Assembly: GCA_028291515.1 (NCBI GenBank)
Contig: JAQGHU010000023.1
Span: 1-64,000, forward strand
Direction: 5' to 3'
Origin: Schlesneria sp.
GTDB lineage: Bacteria > Planctomycetota > Planctomycetia > Planctomycetales > Planctomycetaceae
DNA length: 64,000 nt
The position numbers and the translations under genes were made by a program. The notes beneath the pieces were generated by a model. The model was not told the DNA's origin. It saw only the letters and a program-made list of their open reading frames with translations, and made no database searches. This document shows positions 9,430 to 17,393 of the stretch, piece by piece; the first letter of the stretch is position 1, and the number at the start of each line of letters is the position of its first letter.

Positions 9430-10167
9430 CGCAAACTCCTTGCATAAAGAACGTTATAACGAAAACGTAGCAACAACGAAGGTGGATGATTTGGCTAAAA
9501 CTTAGCCTTGAATCTGGGAGGAAACTCAAGATGAAAGCGAGAAGTGATCGCTGATGTGAATAATCTTTATCCTGCAATCAGGATATCATATTGTCAAGCA
9601 TAATTGTGATGGGGGAGTACCCAGATTTATCGACAGAAGGTCGTGATCGCCTTAATCTTCGGATAACCGCACGATACAAGGCACCATCTTCTGGACGGTC
9701 GATGGCTCAAAGGTATCAACTCATCAGAACGGTTGCTCTCTTTCCGGCCCGCAGCGTTAGGCCATTTGATTAAGTCAAAGTGACCGCGATCAAGAATCGC
9801 CTGCCCTGCATGACCCCATATCCAAAGCAGCAATTGGACGTGGCTGACAACAACGTCGAATGAAACCTCGATTTGGCCCGTGGTGTCTTACGCTACTCGC
9901 AAAAACGCGACCAAACAGGTTGTGTCATGCAACAACTACACAGCTATCGTCGTGTCAGTTTCGGAGTTATCTGAGACAGATCCACATGCCGAAGTTTCTG
10001 TCGGTTGTGCCATGTACTGACTGCACGAATCCTCGTCTTTCAATTTGCAACGCGCCCAAAGTCCCACCAAACGAACATCAACCGATGTTGATTGAGTGCA
10101 TTCCGTCGATTGGTACAATCAACCACTTATCATCCCTCGCTTCTTTTGCGGAAAGGATTCCCCCTTC
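9430..10167. other. Intergenic region between divergent DUF1559 and dnaE
   Basis: 738 bp separating two divergently transcribed genes, so it should hold both promoters. A small palindrome CGTTATAACG lies near 9451, close to the DUF1559 start. Short open frames at 9591-9773 and 9860-10288 have no recognisable protein features and are not called. No RNA gene was seen. Confidence 0.5.
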
Positions 10168-13100
10168 ATGGCGGATTCTGCTGCGCCTGCTGCTCCCGAA
10201 ACGACTGCTGTTCGACCGTTCGCTCACCTCCATTGCCATACTCATTACAGCCTGTTGGACGGTGCCAATCGGATCGATCAGGTCGTGAAGAAGGTGAAGG
10301 GGGCTGGCATGAATGCTCTGGCCATCACCGACCACGGGAATCTGTACGGCGCGCTGGAGTTTTATAACGAATGTCGTGGAGCGGGCGTGAACCCGATCCT
10401 GGGTTTGGAAGCCTACATCGCTCCGGGTTCTCGATTTGACAAAGCCGGGGCCACGCGAGTCAAAGAAGCCAGCTATCACTTGACCCTGCTGGCCATGAAC
10501 AGCGTCGGATTTCAGAACCTGGTCAAGCTGTCATCGGCAGCGTTCCTCGAAGGTTTCTACTACAGGCCACGCATCGATAAGGAATTGCTGCAAGCTCACA
10601 ACGAAGGGATCATACTGCTCACCGGCTGCGCGGCGGGCGAGTTATCTCAACTGATGCTGCAGGGCAAAGACGAAGACGCCGAAAAGTTGATGCACTGGTA
10701 CTCGAAGGTTTTCGGCGATCGCGTCTATATGGAGATCCAGAACGCGGATTTCGCGATTCAGAAACAATGCCTGGATATGACCGTCGACATGGCGAATCGA
10801 ATGGGTTTCCCATTGGTCGCGACGAACGACGCTCACTATCTCAATCAATCCGACGCCGCGATGCACGACGTGCTGTTGTGCGTCAACACCAAGACCGAGC
10901 GATCCGACACCAAGCGGATGAAGATGGACTCGGACCAGCTCTTCGTCCGTTCCCCCGACGAGATGTATGCGGCGTTTCCTGGCTTTGAAGATGCCGTCGC
11001 CCGCTCGCAAGAGATTGCCAATCGTGTCGACATCCAGCTCGATTTGAAATCGCGTCACTATCCGGTCTTTCAGCCACCGGAAGGCAAACGTGACATCGAC
11101 TACCTGCGCGAGTTATGTCACGACGGAATGGTCTATCGCTATGGCGAAGGCAACATCACCGACGCCCATCGCGACCGAATGAAGTTCGAGCTGTCCGTCA
11201 TCGAGAAGATGGGCTATGCCAGCTATTTCTTGATCGTCTGGGACTTCGTCCGTTTTGCCGGCGAGCAGGGTATTCCCTGCAGCGCGAGAGGTTCCGCCTG
11301 CGGTGCCCTCGTCGCCTACGTGCTGCGACTCAGCCACGTCTGCCCATTGGAATACGACCTGCTGTTCGAACGGTTCCTCGACCCCAGCCGTACCGAACCG
11401 CCGGATATCGATATCGACTTCTGTCGCGATCGGCGGCAGGCGGTCATCGACTATACGAAACAGAAATACGGGTCGGCGAACGTTTCACAAATTGGCACGT
11501 TTGGAACGCTGAAGGCCAAGGCGGCCATTCGCGATGTGGCTCGCGTCCTGTCGGTCTCGCCGAAAGATGTCGATGTCATCGCGAAGATGGTCCCCGAAAC
11601 GCTGAACATCACGCTCGACGAAGCGATCAAGGAAAGTTCGGAACTGAAGGCCCTCTATGATAGCGACCCGAAGATCCGTGAGATCCTCGATCTAGCCCGT
11701 CAGATCGAAGGGTTGGCTCGCAGTGCCGGAACCCACGCGGCCGGGGTCGTGGTTTCGGATCGTCCAATCTCCGAATATATCCCGCTGCAGACCATCACCG
11801 GCAAGACCGACGTCATCACTCAGTGGGAAGGCCCCACCGTCGAAAAGGCCGGCCTGCTGAAGATGGACTTTCTGGGGTTGCGCAATCTGACGATTCTCGA
11901 CAAGGCCGTCAAGAACGTCAAGAAGCACCGCCACATCGATATCGATCCGGTCAAGTTGCCGCTCGATGACAAAGCCACATTCGCACTGCTGCAACGTGGT
12001 GAAACGAAAGGGATCTTCCAGCTCGAATCCGGGGGTATGCGCGATCTGCTGACCAAGATGAAGCCGGATAAATTCGCCGACATCATCGCCACCTCGGCCC
12101 TCTATCGCCCGGGCCCCCTCGAAGGGGGAATGGTGATGACCTACGTCGACGTGAAGCACAAGCGGCTACCGCTGCCGAAAGTGCATCCCATCGTGGACGG
12201 GGTGCTCGACGAAACCTACGGCGTGATGGTCTATCAGGAACAAGTGATGCGGATCCTGAATCGACTGGGTGGCATCGATCTGCCGCAGTCATATCAGTGC
12301 ATCAAGGCGATCAGCAAGAAGAAACTGGAGACGATCGCCAAGTATCGCGAACAGTTCCTGAAAGGGGCCAAGGCCAACAACTACGCCGAAGAGAGGGCCG
12401 CCGAACTCTTCGGCATGATCGAGAAATTCGCCGGCTACGGCTTCAATAAATCGCACTCGACGGCGTACGGGGCGGTCGCCTACCAGACCGCCTATTTGAA
12501 GGCCCACTTCCCGCAAGAGTTCATGGCGGCTCTCTTGTCATGCGAACTCGGCGAGACCGACAAACTCGTCGAACATGTCGATGACTGTCGCCGCATGGGG
12601 ATCGAGATCCTCCCTCCCAACGTCAATCAAGGGGATGTCGAGTTTTCTGTCCTCGGTGACAAGCTGACGTTCGGCCTGGGTGCGGTGAAGGGTGTCGGCG
12701 AGGCTGCTGTCGGTGCCATCCTGGCGGAACGCGATACGAACGGCCCCTTCAAGAGCATCTTCGATCTCGCGGAACGCTGCGATCCCAAGAACGTCACCAA
12801 GGGCGTGTTGGAACTGCTGGTCAAAGCAGGTGCCTGCGATTCCCTGGGCGGCCGACGATCGCAACTTTTCTCGGTGATTGAACGGGCCGTGCAATCCGCC
12901 TCGAATGCATTCCGCGACAAACAGCGGGGGCAAAAAAGCCTGTTTGGTGGAGATGACGACGAAGAGCAAGCCGCCGCGGGAAACACGGCGACGCCTACTA
13001 ACCTCCCCGACATGCCAGAATGGTCGCAGCGAGAGAAGCTGGCCTTCGAACGAGAAGCACTCGGGTTCTTCCTGACATCTCATCCTTTGGCTGAGATGGC

Positions 13101-13728
13101 CGACATCCTGAAGCAGTTTTCGACCTACGAAAATAAGCAGTTGCCCGAGTTGGAAGACGGTGTCGAAGTGATCCTGGGAGGCATGGTCTCCGCGATCAAG
13201 AAAGCTCAAACGAAAAAGCCCAGCCGCAACGGACATTCCAAGTATGTGAACTTCGACTTCGAAGATCCCACGGGCGTGGTTCGCTGCATCATGTGGCCGG
13301 AAGAGTTCTCACGTCTCGGCGAGAAAGTCGCCCCCGAGCAGATCCGCTTTATTCGTGGCAAAGTCGACAAGCGAAGTCGCGAACCGAACGTCGTCATTGA
13401 TGCCATCTGGACGCTGGAAGAAGTCGAAAAGGAATTCACTCGCCAGGTGCTGATCAAGTTCCAGAAGGGCCTGCACGACATCCGTGTCATCGAACGTGTC
13501 CGCGACATCATCGGCAAGAACCCCGGTCGGGCCGAGATCTTCGTGCTGGTCGATACCGCGGACAACAACGGCAAGGTCAGGTACACATCGCAAAAACCAC
13601 TTGAGCAAAAGCTCAGTGTTAATCCCGAACTTCGTCGTGAGCTGGCCGAAGCCTTAGGCGATGGTCATGTGAAATTCATCGCCGACCTGAAAAAAAAGAT
13701 GAGTAGCGGCGGAAGCGTCGGGCGATAG
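10168..13728 (+). CDS. dnaE: DNA polymerase III subunit alpha
   Basis: The 1186-residue product is the replicative polymerase of the DnaE class. The PHP domain starts at once (HLHCHTHYSLLDG, about residue 21; ITDHGNLYGA). The palm carries the catalytic acids in PDIDIDFCRDRR (about residue 411). QYKCIKAISKKK-like and YGFNKSHSTAYG motifs follow in the fingers/tau region. An OB-fold of the form ILGGMVSAIKK...YVNFDFEDPTGVVRCIMWP sits at about 995-1050. The ATG at 10168 is chosen over an upstream in-frame ATG at 10096 because GGAAAGG lies just before it and the PHP domain then starts near residue 21. No 3'-5' exonuclease domain of the PolC type is present. The gene stands alone; a REP-type repeat follows it. 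Confidence 0.97.
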   Translation: MADSAAPAAPETTAVRPFAHLHCHTHYSLLDGANRIDQVVKKVKGAGMNALAITDHGNLYGALEFYNECRGAGVNPILGLEAYIAPGSRFDKAGATRVKEASYHLTLLAMNSVGFQNLVKLSSAAFLEGFYYRPRIDKELLQAHNEGIILLTGCAAGELSQLMLQGKDEDAEKLMHWYSKVFGDRVYMEIQNADFAIQKQCLDMTVDMANRMGFPLVATNDAHYLNQSDAAMHDVLLCVNTKTERSDTKRMKMDSDQLFVRSPDEMYAAFPGFEDAVARSQEIANRVDIQLDLKSRHYPVFQPPEGKRDIDYLRELCHDGMVYRYGEGNITDAHRDRMKFELSVIEKMGYASYFLIVWDFVRFAGEQGIPCSARGSACGALVAYVLRLSHVCPLEYDLLFERFLDPSRTEPPDIDIDFCRDRRQAVIDYTKQKYGSANVSQIGTFGTLKAKAAIRDVARVLSVSPKDVDVIAKMVPETLNITLDEAIKESSELKALYDSDPKIREILDLARQIEGLARSAGTHAAGVVVSDRPISEYIPLQTITGKTDVITQWEGPTVEKAGLLKMDFLGLRNLTILDKAVKNVKKHRHIDIDPVKLPLDDKATFALLQRGETKGIFQLESGGMRDLLTKMKPDKFADIIATSALYRPGPLEGGMVMTYVDVKHKRLPLPKVHPIVDGVLDETYGVMVYQEQVMRILNRLGGIDLPQSYQCIKAISKKKLETIAKYREQFLKGAKANNYAEERAAELFGMIEKFAGYGFNKSHSTAYGAVAYQTAYLKAHFPQEFMAALLSCELGETDKLVEHVDDCRRMGIEILPPNVNQGDVEFSVLGDKLTFGLGAVKGVGEAAVGAILAERDTNGPFKSIFDLAERCDPKNVTKGVLELLVKAGACDSLGGRRSQLFSVIERAVQSASNAFRDKQRGQKSLFGGDDDEEQAAAGNTATPTNLPDMPEWSQREKLAFEREALGFFLTSHPLAEMADILKQFSTYENKQLPELEDGVEVILGGMVSAIKKAQTKKPSRNGHSKYVNFDFEDPTGVVRCIMWPEEFSRLGEKVAPEQIRFIRGKVDKRSREPNVVIDAIWTLEEVEKEFTRQVLIKFQKGLHDIRVIERVRDIIGKNPGRAEIFVLVDTADNNGKVRYTSQKPLEQKLSVNPELRRELAEALGDGHVKFIADLKKKMSSGGSVGR

Positions 13729-13749
13729 CAGTGATTGCGGGCCGCTCCC

Positions 13750-13875
13750 GTCATTCCCGCGCAGGCGGGAATCCAGTTCATTTGCACAGAATCTCCACCA
13801 ATAATTCGCATCAAATCGGGAATTATCGCATCGACACCCTCTGTCGACTCGCTGGATTCCCGCCTGCGCGGGAAT
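13750..13875. repeat. Inverted pair of CATTCCCGCG-type repeats (REP pair) after dnaE
   Basis: Two inverted half-elements, each a small palindrome (TTCCCGCGCAGGCGGGAA core followed by TCCAG), are separated by about 70 bp of sequence not shared with the other copies. Similar inverted pairs occur at 33045, 33563 and 54456, and a single half at 25016. It starts 22 bp after the dnaE stop, where it may also fold in mRNA. Confidence 0.88.
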
Positions 13876-13934
13876 AGCCGAAGCCGCATGGCAAAACTGT
13901 CTTCCTCATCAACAATCTGGATTAGTGGGATATC

Positions 13935-14630
13935 ATGCGCTACTCACAGTGGCAATATACGGTGCTGCTCGTTTGCATGATCCTGCTGACGGTCGTTCGA
14001 TTCACTGTCGGACAAACCAAGGTGGGACATCTGGCGACCAATGGCTGCGTCGTTCTCTTGATCGGTGCCTGCGTCGCGGCAGCCTGTTCTCGTCCTCGAT
14101 CGCGCATGCTGGCGATTCTGTTGGGACTCCCAATCTTGGTAGTCACCGGCTGGTCGTTATTCGAATGGCCTCAACCATCCCACCCGACATTCGTGCTCCA
14201 GCGTTCGTCGATGACTATCTTTCTGGCATTCACCACGATCAGCATTCTGCTGGATCTGATTGATCGACGGGAAATCACGCGCGACACATTCGTGGGTGCT
14301 TTTTGCGGCTATTTGTTGCTTGGCGTGATCTGGACCGAGCTCTATTGCTGGATCGATCTGGTATCACCGAACTCCTTCAGCGAGCCGACCCCCGCGGACG
14401 CTGGGACATTGATCGAACTTCGCTGGGGCCAAATGCAATACTTCAGCTTCATGACGCTGTCGACGTTAGGATACGGAGACATTTTGCCCATCACGCCATT
14501 AACACGTCTGCTGGCTTGTATGGAAGCAATTTGCGGTCAATTCTACCTAGCGATCCTCGTGGCAGGCCTCGTCAGTGTTCGCGTCGGACAACTCACGATA
14601 CCGGCAACGGAGACCGAACGCGCCCCATAG
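13935..14630 (+). CDS. Two-pore-helix K+ channel-like membrane protein
   Basis: The 231-residue product has about five to six hydrophobic segments (near residues 8-25, 35-49, 54-74, 85-105, 117-136 and 190-215). Between the last two, the pore motif FSFMTLSTLGYGDILP contains the K+ selectivity filter T-L-G-Y-G-D. This is an ion_trans_2-type channel in the inner membrane. No cytosolic RCK or cyclic-nucleotide domain follows, so gating is unknown. It lies between a REP pair and a long inverted repeat, apparently as a single-gene unit. Confidence 0.92.
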   Translation: MRYSQWQYTVLLVCMILLTVVRFTVGQTKVGHLATNGCVVLLIGACVAAACSRPRSRMLAILLGLPILVVTGWSLFEWPQPSHPTFVLQRSSMTIFLAFTTISILLDLIDRREITRDTFVGAFCGYLLLGVIWTELYCWIDLVSPNSFSEPTPADAGTLIELRWGQMQYFSFMTLSTLGYGDILPITPLTRLLACMEAICGQFYLAILVAGLVSVRVGQLTIPATETERAP

Positions 14631-14642
14631 TTTCGCGGTCTC

Positions 14643-14728
14643 GTAGGTTATGCTTCAGCATAACTCCATCGCGCTGTTGGGATCAGACTCTGAGGTTGAG
14701 CGAAGAGTTATGCTGAAGCATAACCTAC
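14643..14728. repeat. 24-bp perfect inverted repeat between convergent genes
   Basis: Arms at 14643-14666 and 14705-14728 are perfectly complementary over 24 bases. Each arm is itself nearly palindromic around GTTATGCTTCAGCATAAC. The element lies between the ends of the channel gene (14630) and the SRPBCC gene (14742) and could work as a bidirectional terminator or be a small non-autonomous element. Confidence 0.85.
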
Positions 14729-14741
14729 AAACTTCGCCCAT

Positions 14742-15398
14742 TCATTTCACTTCTTCCTTCGTCTCCTCCTTCATCTCTTCCTTCACGTGTTCTTTGTCCG
14801 CGGCAACCGTCGTCTTGAGGTTGTTCAACCCCTCTTCGAAATTGCCACCGACCATCTTGTCCATGTTCATCAGACAGCAGATCGCCTTCTGGAACAGATT
14901 GCCATAGTGCCCTGACATACTCCACGTGACTTTGGTCTTCTCACCTTCCGGCAAGAGCGCCAGTTTCACGGTACTCGTATCTTCCATGGGCTTCTTAAAT
15001 TCAAGCTTGCTGGTGACTTCTTTGTTGGGCTGACTATCGGTAATCGTCATTTTCCCTTCGCCCATTTTGTCATTGCCAACCCAAGCGTGGCTCGCGCCCG
15101 TTCCTTCTTCCGGGCCTTCAAAGGTGTATTTGGCGTTGGGATCCAGTTTGGTCCACGGCGACCACTGATGCGTCTTCTTCAGATTGTTGATCCAGGGGAA
15201 CAACTGCTCGGGAGAAGCGTCGATTGTGATCGAGCGAGCCACTGTAAAATCATCTGGCAGGGTGGCCACAAACCCCAGGAAACCAGCCACACCGATGATC
15301 AGCAGCAGCAGGGCGTACTTGATGAAGCTCAAGACTCCAGATTTACGTGGCGCGGGCGCGGTGGGCAGCGATGGATCGACGGGTGCAGGTGCGGTCAT
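14742..15398 (-). CDS. Membrane-anchored SRPBCC (polyketide-cyclase-like) protein
   Basis: This 218-residue protein has a proline-rich N-terminus, one membrane segment (about residues 25-46) and a SRPBCC/START-like domain. The domain reads ITIDASPEQLFPWINNLKKTHQWSPW at its start and ends with a long helix around GNFEEGLNNLKTTVAADK. The tail is almost pure Lys/Glu (EEMKEETKEEVK). It is 3 bp downstream of the ArsR gene on the same strand, a known pairing in which the SRPBCC gene is controlled by the ArsR-type repressor. The ligand is unknown. A parallel ArsR/SRPBCC pair lies at 46720-47491. Confidence 0.88.
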   Translation of the reverse strand: MTAPAPVDPSLPTAPAPRKSGVLSFIKYALLLLIIGVAGFLGFVATLPDDFTVARSITIDASPEQLFPWINNLKKTHQWSPWTKLDPNAKYTFEGPEEGTGASHAWVGNDKMGEGKMTITDSQPNKEVTSKLEFKKPMEDTSTVKLALLPEGEKTKVTWSMSGHYGNLFQKAICCLMNMDKMVGGNFEEGLNNLKTTVAADKEHVKEEMKEETKEEVK

Positions 15399-15401
15399 GG
15401 A

Positions 15402-15776
15402 TCAGGTTCCTTTGGAGGTGGATGGCTTGGTAGAGGGTGATTCTTCGATGGAAGCTCGTTGAAGATCCCGCAGATAGTCTTCCAGACGGTCGAGTTGCTG
15501 TTCCCAGAATTGACGGTATTGCTCGACCCAATCGGCCACTTCACGTAGCGGCGTCGCCTGCAACTGACAGGGGCGCCGCTGTGCATCGCGCGTTCGCTGA
15601 ATCAAGCCCGCTCGCTCCAGCACTTTCAGGTGCTTGGTGATCGCCGGCATCGTCATCTTAAACGGCTTCGCCAATTCCGTCACGGTACTTTCGCCCGATG
15701 CCAGATGAGTCAAGATCGCGCGTCGAGTCGGGTCCGCCAGAGCCGAAAAGGTCTCAGTCAAATGATCGCGAGACAT
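15402..15776 (-). CDS. ArsR-family winged-helix transcriptional regulator
   Basis: 124 residues in the ArsR pattern: ALADPTRRAILTHLASGESTVTELAKPF, then the recognition helix PAITKHLKVLERAGLIQRTRD, then a C-terminal helix with WVEQYRQFWEQQLDRLEDYL. No metal-binding cysteine pair of the ArsR/SmtB kind is visible, so it belongs to the metal-independent group often linked to SRPBCC/AHSA1 genes. It is the first gene of a two-gene operon with the SRPBCC protein (3-bp gap). Autoregulation is likely for this class, but no operator was identified. Confidence 0.93.
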   Translation of the reverse strand: MSRDHLTETFSALADPTRRAILTHLASGESTVTELAKPFKMTMPAITKHLKVLERAGLIQRTRDAQRRPCQLQATPLREVADWVEQYRQFWEQQLDRLEDYLRDLQRASIEESPSTKPSTSKGT

Positions 15777-15955
15777 ATTATTTCACCTTTTGGTTAATTA
15801 CCATAAGGGCAAAATAAATCGTGTCGCAACGGCTGTCAATCGAACCGGTTCAATTGGAGGACGAGCTCTTGAAGCACGGGTGCCACGGACGACGTGGCTA
15901 TGTCTTCTCTTCGTTTCGGAATCTTCATCACCGGATCGAATCAACTGGTACTAAA

Positions 15956-15987
15956 ACACCGCGCTGCGGCTCGTCCGAACGCGGTGT
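15956..15987 (-). terminator. Intrinsic terminator of the SYLF gene
   Basis: On the minus strand, stem ACACCGCG / CGCGGTGT with a 16-base loop is followed by TTTTAG, about 28 bp past the SYLF stop codon. A degenerate copy of the GGGTGCCACGG repeat lies beyond it at about 15878-15915. Confidence 0.7.
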
Positions 15988-16014
15988 GTCTCTTCAAGTA
16001 ACAAGTCGCGAATA

Positions 16015-17034
16015 CTACGGCGTCACAGGGGGCGGCGGCAGAATCATCGTCGGACCAGAAGCCTGAGTGGCTTTCTCATATTCGACCAACGATTCCAGCG
16101 TTCGCTGAAACTCGGGATTCTGGGCCAGCTTTTGATACTCGGGGTTGGCATTGACGCTGCCATAGTGCTGCAGCGCCTTCGCTAATGATTCAGGCGAGGC
16201 GATCACACCAGGTTGTTGGAATTCGTGTGGCAGGGCCAGATAGCGTCGCCATTCTGGATTGAGCGACGCGTGCAGTTGGCCCGCACTCTGGATCATTGAT
16301 CGTCGCAGCCCCTCGATCAACTTCGGCGATACCGCAACTTCCGGTAGCGGCAATTCCGTCCCCACAGGAGCCGTATGATGATGGGGCGTCAGTTCCGTCA
16401 TGAACCGACGCAGTTCAGCCGCGGCCGCAGGAATGCGTCCCGGAACTCGACCTGATGGCCCGCCGTAGTAGAACGCGTGCGACTCGTTATCGATCTCGAG
16501 CATCGAACCGTCCAAGGCCACGCCCAAGAACAGCCCGCGGCTGCGCGAGTACGAATAGATCTCGGATTGCAGGGTCACATCGGTCCCGATCGCCGCTTCA
16601 CGACCGACCGGTCCCGCGGTCGCTGCCGCATCCACGCCAATCGTGAACTTGCCTCGCAGCAATCCCTCGACCCCTTTGCGTGTCGTAAAGACCAGGACGA
16701 CATCGGTCCCTTGAATGCCAGCCTGCCAGCCGACGCTACCGCCGGTCAGCGCCACGAACTGCGGCAAACTCCACTCGCCATCAGCATCGCGAACCATCAC
16801 AATTCCGTGACCGCGACGAGCCCCTGCCACGAAGCCAATCTTGATCACGTTGGGAACGATCACGATCCCTTGCGCCTCAGCCAGCAGTTTGCGAGGAATC
16901 TGGCGAGCGGGAATCGCCATCAACTCACTGAGCACCTGTTCCGAATCGACAACCGCCTCCGCCGGTCCCGTCGCGAACAGTGATGTCGACAATCCTCCAC
17001 AAAGCATGACCGCCAGAAAAAAACACCTACGCAT
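16015..17034 (-). CDS. Secreted SYLF (Ysc84) lipid-binding domain protein
   Basis: 339 residues with a signal peptide (FFLAVMLCGGLSTSLFATGPAEA). A SYLF/Ysc84 domain covers about residues 45-195: GIVIVPNVIKIGFVAGARRGHGI, VALTGGSVGWQAGIQGTDVVLVF, GVDAAATAGPVGR and YSRSRGLFLGVALDG. The family binds phospholipids in eukaryotes; bacterial members are mostly exported proteins of unknown role. About 140 C-terminal residues after the domain are Pro/Ala-rich and helical without a known match. It appears to be a monocistronic gene with its own terminator. Confidence 0.9.
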   Translation of the reverse strand: MRRCFFLAVMLCGGLSTSLFATGPAEAVVDSEQVLSELMAIPARQIPRKLLAEAQGIVIVPNVIKIGFVAGARRGHGIVMVRDADGEWSLPQFVALTGGSVGWQAGIQGTDVVLVFTTRKGVEGLLRGKFTIGVDAAATAGPVGREAAIGTDVTLQSEIYSYSRSRGLFLGVALDGSMLEIDNESHAFYYGGPSGRVPGRIPAAAAELRRFMTELTPHHHTAPVGTELPLPEVAVSPKLIEGLRRSMIQSAGQLHASLNPEWRRYLALPHEFQQPGVIASPESLAKALQHYGSVNANPEYQKLAQNPEFQRTLESLVEYEKATQASGPTMILPPPPVTP

Positions 17035-17228
17035 GATCGAACTCCGTTTCTTTCACTACAAATCACGAGGCCTCGCGCTGTGAATGCTAGCCGACGCAAC
17101 GAATCCGCGAAACATGGAAATGCCGCATTACAAACGCGGAATCAATTATTCGAGCCCATTGATCAACGATTGATCGACAATTCGAATCGTTTGACTGTCG
17201 ATTTCGCAATGCAGCACCCACCGTGACT

Positions 17229-17380
17229 GTGTGGCTGGGGTCGACCAGCGGGAGCCCCCAGTGAAATGCAGATCGAGCATGTGCAGTCAGTCCGCGGCAG
17301 TTGAATCAACAGACGGCAAAATCACAACCGGCGCTTCGCTACAAACTCTGGGGGCTCCCGCTGGTCGACCCCAGCCACAC
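17229..17380. repeat. 33-bp perfect inverted repeat
   Basis: Arms 17229-17261 and 17348-17380 are perfectly complementary over 33 bases (left arm begins GTGTGGCTGGGGTCGACC) around an 86-bp spacer. The element lies just after the nuclease-FtsK gene and upstream of the SYLF gene, in an otherwise featureless 359-bp gap. It resembles a small non-autonomous element or BIME; no target-site duplication was identified. Confidence 0.85.
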
Positions 17381-17393
17381 CGACCCCCGCGTC

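Noticed and set aside
9591-9773. Small open frames in the dnaE upstream region
   Set aside because: No ribosome-binding site, no recognisable features, and they lie in an expected promoter region.
10096-10167. Longer dnaE start at 10096
   Set aside because: The extra 24 residues precede no conserved motif and lack a ribosome-binding site; the ATG at 10168 has GGAAAGG upstream.
13735-13980. Short frames reading HSRAGGNP- or WIPACAGMT-like peptides at REP sites
   Set aside because: These peptides are translations of the CATTCCCGCG repeats and appear at each copy; no evidence of coding.
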